Shown here piece after piece: positions 59,917-64,000 of a DNA stretch of 64,000 nucleotides (position 1 is the first letter of the stretch; each line of letters opens with the position of its first letter). A program made the translations under genes and the position numbers. The notes under the pieces are model-generated. The model was not told the DNA's origin. It saw only the letters and a program-made list of their open reading frames with translations, and did not search any database. The stretch lies in contig CAWGXG010000006.1 of NCBI GenBank assembly GCA_963826505.1, positions 620,001 through 684,000 of the forward strand. Reading direction: 5' to 3'. The stretch is from CAWGXG01 sp963826505 (lineage in GTDB: Bacteria > Chloroflexota > Anaerolineae > Aggregatilineales > Aggregatilineaceae).

Positions 59917-61902
59917 TTAAGGTATGAATACCACTGGCTTTTGATCTCCGCGCAGAAAGACAGGGATTCGTTCCAGCGGCGCGGATGCCTTCAACCACTC
60001 GCCCCCGTCGAAGGTTTCGCCGGTCCAGGCATCTGTCCAGTGTGTCCCGGCAGGCAGATAGACATCGCGCCCAACAGCACCCTGGAACAGAACCGGTGCA
60101 ACGAGGATGTCCGGACCGAACATGAATTGATCCTCGATACGGTAGCACGTTTCATCGCCCTGGAAATCGAAGAATAAGGGGCGCATGACCGGTGATCCCG
60201 TTTGGTGGGCTACCTGCATTTGTTCCATGATATACGGGCGCAGTCGCTCCCTCAGAAACACCAGGTCTTTCAGAATAGCATAGACATCATCGCCGAATGA
60301 CCAAAGCTCATTGTCGCTGCCGGTTGCCGTGGGGTTGTCGAGGTCGAATGGCTCGCGCACCCCGTGGAGCCGGCAGATCGGGCAAAAGACGCCAAATTGG
60401 AACCAACGGACGATCAATTCGCGGAAATAGGCGGTGGAGGTATCGCCGTGCTTAAATCCGCCAATATCGGTGTTCCACCAGGGAATGCCGCTCATCGCCA
60501 TGTTGAGCCCAGCCCGCACCTGCTGCTGGAGCGATTCGAAAGTGGAATCAATATCGCCCGACCAGATGGACGCGGCATAACGCTGGCTGCCCAGCCAACC
60601 GGCGCGGCACAGCAGGAAGACGTCTTCGTCGCCTTCGGCTCGCAAGTGTTCGTAAAAACCCTGTTCATGCAGCAGGGGATAGAGGTTGGCGACTTCCAGA
60701 CCGTTGCCCAGATAGAAGTGGAGGTTGTCGAAGTCTACCCATTCGTCCCCTGGCTCACAGGCATCCAGCCACCATACGCGAATGCCATGCTGATAGTAAC
60801 CTTCGCGGACCCGCTCCCAGACGAACTGGCGTGCATCAGGATTCGTCGTGTCATAATAATACATGCTGACGGGGCCTTCAGGCCGGAGATCTTTGAATAT
60901 CCGCGATGGTTGGATACCGCGTTCCGTGCGCACCAACCAACCCTTGTCTCGCATAAGCTCAAAATTCTCGCTGAGCGGGTTGACGGTCGGCCAGATCGAC
61001 ACCATCAGCTTGATGCCCATATCTTCCAGTTCGCGCACCATACCCGCCGGGTCCGGCCAGTGCTCAGGATCGAAGTGCCAATCGCCCTGAAGACTCCAAT
61101 GGAAGAAATCGGCCACAATGACTGAAATCGGGAGGTCGCGCCGCTTGTACTCGCGGGCAACGGACATCAGTTCCTCTTGGGTGCGATAGCGCAGCTTGCA
61201 TTGCCAGAAACCTGAGGCCCAATCGGGCATCACGGGCGGATAGCCGGTGAGGTCCGCGTAGCGAGTCATGAGTTCAGGATACGAATCCGCCGCAATGACC
61301 AGGTAATCGACTTGCCTCGACGCTTCGGCTATCCAACGTGTACCACTGTTGGCCAGCTCCACCCGCCCGATAGCCGGATTATGCCAGATGAAGCCATAGC
61401 CCCGGTTGGAAATCAGGAAGGGAATCGGTACCTCATTGTTGATCTGGATCAGATCCAATACACAACCCTTTTGATCCAGATGGCCGTTTGGATGTTGGCC
61501 CATGCCGTAGAAACGCTCACCGGGCTGGGCGCGGAAGCGTACCGTAATGTTATAGAGTTCACTGGAGAGCCCACGGTAATGGCGTTCTGGCGGCAGGAAG
61601 AATTCCGATTTGGCTTCTTCAAGCAGCACGTTACCCGTATCGGACCGCACAAAACGAAGGTGCCCATTCGCCGTGATTTCTGCCCGAATCTTGCCATTGG
61701 TAATGGTGCCGCCGTCATCGCCGATCAGGGTTTTCGCTTCACTGGGGCGAGCGTCCAGTAATGCGCCGGGCAGGTCTTGGGGATGGCGGCCCATGGTACC
61801 CCGCACGCGCAGCGTATTCGGTCCCCAGGGTTGAATCCACACGGTCTCGCCCTTCATTTGCCAGACCAACGTCTGGCCATCGTCCTGTTGAAAGAGCGCC
61901 AT
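59917..61902 (-). CDS. GH31 alpha-glycosidase
   Basis: 661 residues: N-terminal beta-sandwich (1-200), catalytic barrel from about 225, C-terminal beta domain after 560. Nucleophile region WWLDACEP (Asp near 379) and acid/base region IWSGDIDSTFE (Asp near 448), and 'SGIPWWNTDIGGF', match GH31 alpha-glucosidases/xylosidases. No signal peptide, so cytoplasmic action on imported oligosaccharide. It is an alpha-xylosidase candidate by neighbours only. Start ATG 61902 preceded by GGAGAAAGT-like sequence. Divergent URO-D gene and plus-strand sugar operon nearby suggest linked pathway. Confidence 0.9.
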   Translation of the reverse strand: MALFQQDDGQTLVWQMKGETVWIQPWGPNTLRVRGTMGRHPQDLPGALLDARPSEAKTLIGDDGGTITNGKIRAEITANGHLRFVRSDTGNVLLEEAKSEFFLPPERHYRGLSSELYNITVRFRAQPGERFYGMGQHPNGHLDQKGCVLDLIQINNEVPIPFLISNRGYGFIWHNPAIGRVELANSGTRWIAEASRQVDYLVIAADSYPELMTRYADLTGYPPVMPDWASGFWQCKLRYRTQEELMSVAREYKRRDLPISVIVADFFHWSLQGDWHFDPEHWPDPAGMVRELEDMGIKLMVSIWPTVNPLSENFELMRDKGWLVRTERGIQPSRIFKDLRPEGPVSMYYYDTTNPDARQFVWERVREGYYQHGIRVWWLDACEPGDEWVDFDNLHFYLGNGLEVANLYPLLHEQGFYEHLRAEGDEDVFLLCRAGWLGSQRYAASIWSGDIDSTFESLQQQVRAGLNMAMSGIPWWNTDIGGFKHGDTSTAYFRELIVRWFQFGVFCPICRLHGVREPFDLDNPTATGSDNELWSFGDDVYAILKDLVFLRERLRPYIMEQMQVAHQTGSPVMRPLFFDFQGDETCYRIEDQFMFGPDILVAPVLFQGAVGRDVYLPAGTHWTDAWTGETFDGGEWLKASAPLERIPVFLRGDQKPVVFIP

Positions 61903-62075
61903 AACTTTCTCTCCTTTTCCTCAAAGCGAGTTCGTGCTTCGCAAAAACGTCAAAATAGCCGGTTTGATTACTCTGGATCCGTTCACTGTTTCATGCCGTA
62001 ATGGAGTAGTTTCCATATTCGTGTGCGGTGTTCAGTGCGGTGAGGATGTTTTCGGGCGGCACATTGTATTGCACG

Positions 62076-63236
62076 TTATGAATCGGATTCCAGATGAAAT
62101 CCGCCGCCCGGTCCAAACACCCGCAGCCGCTCCATCACGTCCGCTTTAACATCCTGAGGGGTGCCAAAGGCCAGCACGCGTTGGGTATCTACTCCGCCAC
62201 CCCAAAAGGTGATCCGATCACCATAGGTGTCTTTGAGCCAAACGGGATCCATATGGGCGGCTGACGTCTGGACAGGGTTAAGAATGTCAATGCCAGCCTG
62301 AATCATCGATTCGATCAGGTTCGGGATGCTGCCGCAGCAGTGCTTGGCAACTTTCCACGGGGTATTCGCATGAATCCAGTCGCATTGGGCCTGATAGGCC
62401 GGGACATAGAATTCTTTGAACACACGAGGCGAAAACATCTCACGATCCTGTGCCCCAAAGTCGAAACCGTCGATATGAAAAATGTCGATGGTATCTCCTA
62501 GCGCTTCCCAATACCGCTTCAGGTTCTCTAGACCGACTTCGGTCGCCAGACCCATCAGGTCCGCTATGTATTCTGGTTCTGAAGCCAGGATGACCAACCA
62601 TTCTGGGACGGACCCCATCGAAGCGGGTCCAATAACCGAGTCGGTCCAGTTGGTCAGAACGAGCGCCTTGTCAGTTGTTTCACGTAATACTCGGGCAGTC
62701 TCTTGGAAATGTCGCAGTTGCTCATCGGTCAGGTGCCGCCACCCTTCCTGGCGCAGTTGCGCGACAGTTGGCGGTTTGTAGTCCAGATTCCATCCCGAAA
62801 CGTCCATCCGGTCGAAGTAGAATCCATCTTTCGGCATACGCGCTACGACCGGGTTGTCCGGTTTGCCCGCGTTATGCATCAACCAATCGCCGGAGTCTGT
62901 TACGGTCACATTGAAGTCACCGGGCACTAACACTTCTGTGCCATCGAACAGCGTCCAGGGTTTGAAGTCACGATTGCGCAGATTGAACGAGATGCTTTCG
63001 GGTTCTACCGGCAGCATGTCGAGATGCAGATGCTCAACGAGGTCCATGGTTACCTCGCCCAACATCTGGAATTGATCATAGACGCGCACTGGCGTATCGG
63101 ACAGGCCAAGATGTTTTCGCAGCTGTACTAACGCCCCCGCCATTATGCCACTGACAATCGAGCCACCCAGATCGATCGGTACTCGATCAGGCTCTTGATG
63201 ACTGATCGCGGTCAGAACACGCTGGCGGCTGTTCAT
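62076..63236 (-). CDS. URO-D-fold methyltransferase (HxC type)
   Basis: 386 residues: start MNSRQRVLTAISHQEPDRVP, 'FGAQDREMFSPRVFKEFYVP', metal motif H299-C-C301-G (AKHCCGSIPNLIESM), 'ILNPVQTSAAHMDPVWLK', 'ITFWGGGVDTQRVLAFGTP' and the terminal GPGGGFHLESDS. Closest in the window to 54014-55156. No corrinoid gene is adjacent here; it may use either corrinoid protein. It lies between two carbohydrate-active genes. Confidence 0.85.
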   Translation of the reverse strand: MNSRQRVLTAISHQEPDRVPIDLGGSIVSGIMAGALVQLRKHLGLSDTPVRVYDQFQMLGEVTMDLVEHLHLDMLPVEPESISFNLRNRDFKPWTLFDGTEVLVPGDFNVTVTDSGDWLMHNAGKPDNPVVARMPKDGFYFDRMDVSGWNLDYKPPTVAQLRQEGWRHLTDEQLRHFQETARVLRETTDKALVLTNWTDSVIGPASMGSVPEWLVILASEPEYIADLMGLATEVGLENLKRYWEALGDTIDIFHIDGFDFGAQDREMFSPRVFKEFYVPAYQAQCDWIHANTPWKVAKHCCGSIPNLIESMIQAGIDILNPVQTSAAHMDPVWLKDTYGDRITFWGGGVDTQRVLAFGTPQDVKADVMERLRVFGPGGGFHLESDS

Positions 63237-63365
63237 AAGTGTTTGACTCCAATCGCTACGAAACCTGAAATGCGTGCATTCCCGGACACGGGGCCAGCCC
63301 CATTCAATTTCTTTCGATGTCTTGACTCAGGAGCAGGTCGATCGTTTACCGCAACCTGATTCACG

Positions 63366-64000
63366 CTATGCCGTGATCAGTATGACTTCTTGCAGGCACA
63401 TGGCGTATTTACTTCCCTCCGGATCTGGCTCCCAATGGGTGTCGTAAACCCCTGGCAGGTTGGAGAAGTTGGCTGAGTAACACAGCCACAAGGTTTTCCC
63501 ATCATCGTTGATGAACTTGGACGGGAAATTGACGAAGTAGGCTTGCTGGCCAAACTTCTCCATAAACGTGACCAATTTCCACGGCCCTGTGATGTGGTCG
63601 GACTCCAGGATGAAAGTGTTCATCGGCTCGATCGTGGGCCATCCGTCTGTGATCACGAGCAAGTATTTCTTCAGGGACGGGTCGTAGGTCATCGTAGCGT
63701 GACCAACATGCCCCTCCCACTCGACCAGCGGCTTACTTGCGTCAAGATCAGGTGTCCAGATGGGGGTGCCTATGCTGTCGTAGCCAGCAAAGAACTCGTA
63801 TTGGGATGGATCGTTGATGGCTTCCGGCGACGGAGTGACCCGTAGCAAGTAAACTTGATCCCCTGCAATCCAGGCGAGGTTGGCGTCTGAGCGAGTTGCT
63901 CCATGTCCGACCAGATAAGCCTTACCATCTGGCGAGTGCATCATATTCTTGCCGAAGTCGACAAAGTGCGGCGCGCCGATCTTGACTTTTCCGCCCTTTT
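63366..64000 (-). CDS. Beta-propeller glycosidase-like protein, 5' end cut by window edge
   Basis: At least 211 residues; the frame is open to the window edge, upstream of the first Met at 63944 (reads GGKVKIGAPHFVDFGKN before it). Pattern 'SPDGKAYLVGHGATRSDANL', 'VEWEGHVGHATMTYDPSLKK', 'STWLCY'-like 'TLWLCYSANFSNLPGV' and repeated W/Y-rich strands resemble DUF4185/GH43-like five-bladed propellers that cleave plant or microbial polysaccharides. Start and N-terminal domain not visible. Fits the carbohydrate locus. Confidence 0.6.
   Translation of the reverse strand, partial: KGGKVKIGAPHFVDFGKNMMHSPDGKAYLVGHGATRSDANLAWIAGDQVYLLRVTPSPEAINDPSQYEFFAGYDSIGTPIWTPDLDASKPLVEWEGHVGHATMTYDPSLKKYLLVITDGWPTIEPMNTFILESDHITGPWKLVTFMEKFGQQAYFVNFPSKFINDDGKTLWLCYSANFSNLPGVYDTHWEPDPEGSKYAMCLQEVILITA

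Overview
The window reads as a piece of chromosome from a Gram-negative-like or atypically walled bacterium of moderate-to-high GC, most plausibly a Chloroflexota member (Anaerolineae-like). This is inferred from the gene style: four giant STAND (NB-ARC/AAA plus TPR) regulators, Rcp1-like response regulators, many sugar and branched-chain amino acid ABC cassettes, and several URO-D-fold methyltransferases. No rRNA, tRNA, CRISPR array, complete insertion sequence or phage module was seen.

Layout. 1-0.9 kb: two phasin-like polyhydroxyalkanoate granule proteins (first one cut by the window edge). 1.2-6.7 kb: two SnoaL-like proteins under a LuxR/STAND regulator, a hidden plus-strand small gene with its own promoter, Shine-Dalgarno and terminator, and a secreted repeat protein. 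7.0-15.5 kb (minus strand): an autoregulated operon, lacI - cupin/PMI-like - sugar isomerase/epimerase-like - RbsD/FucU mutarotase - URO-D-fold methyltransferase - sugar ABC transporter (SBP, permease, ATPase) - corrinoid protein. 15.6-20 kb: a membrane-anchored protein made of seven 25-residue repeats, and a SARP/STAND regulator. 20.2-27.5 kb: aldo/keto reductase, then a livKGFHM transporter operon ending in a C69/secernin-type peptidase; livM is frameshifted. 28.2-32.5 kb: a kinase-like/STAND/TPR fusion overlapping a degenerate NUDIX-like partner. 32.7-38.5 kb: a four-gene signalling operon (NMT1-like lipoprotein, Cache-type histidine kinase, Rcp1-like regulator, hybrid kinase). 39.2-42.7 kb: SnoaL-like gene and a frameshifted MalT/LuxR regulator. 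43-47.7 kb: small conserved genes, an IorAB-type molybdenum hydroxylase and an MFS transporter. 47.7-48.8 kb: decayed gene remnants. 48.8-50.3 kb: a fatty acid desaturase-Rieske fusion. 50.6-59.5 kb (plus strand): a second lacI-led locus with URO-D-fold protein, corrinoid protein, second URO-D-fold protein, sugar ABC transporter and an MtaA-like URO-D protein. 59.9-64 kb (minus): GH31 glycosidase, a fifth URO-D-fold protein and a partial beta-propeller glycosidase-like protein.

How it fits together. The main theme is that sugar import is twice packaged with a corrinoid protein and URO-D-fold methyltransferases under a LacI repressor. My working hypothesis is corrinoid-dependent demethylation of O-methylated sugars or cyclitols followed by ordinary sugar catabolism. 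The substrate is inferred, not seen. The second theme is STAND-based sensing; the kinase-STAND-TPR protein translationally coupled to a NUDIX-like protein at 28-32 kb is the best candidate for an uncharacterised signalling or defence module. A family of short palindromic-ended dispersed repeats (three copies) and several SBP-to-transporter stem-loops are additional non-coding structure.
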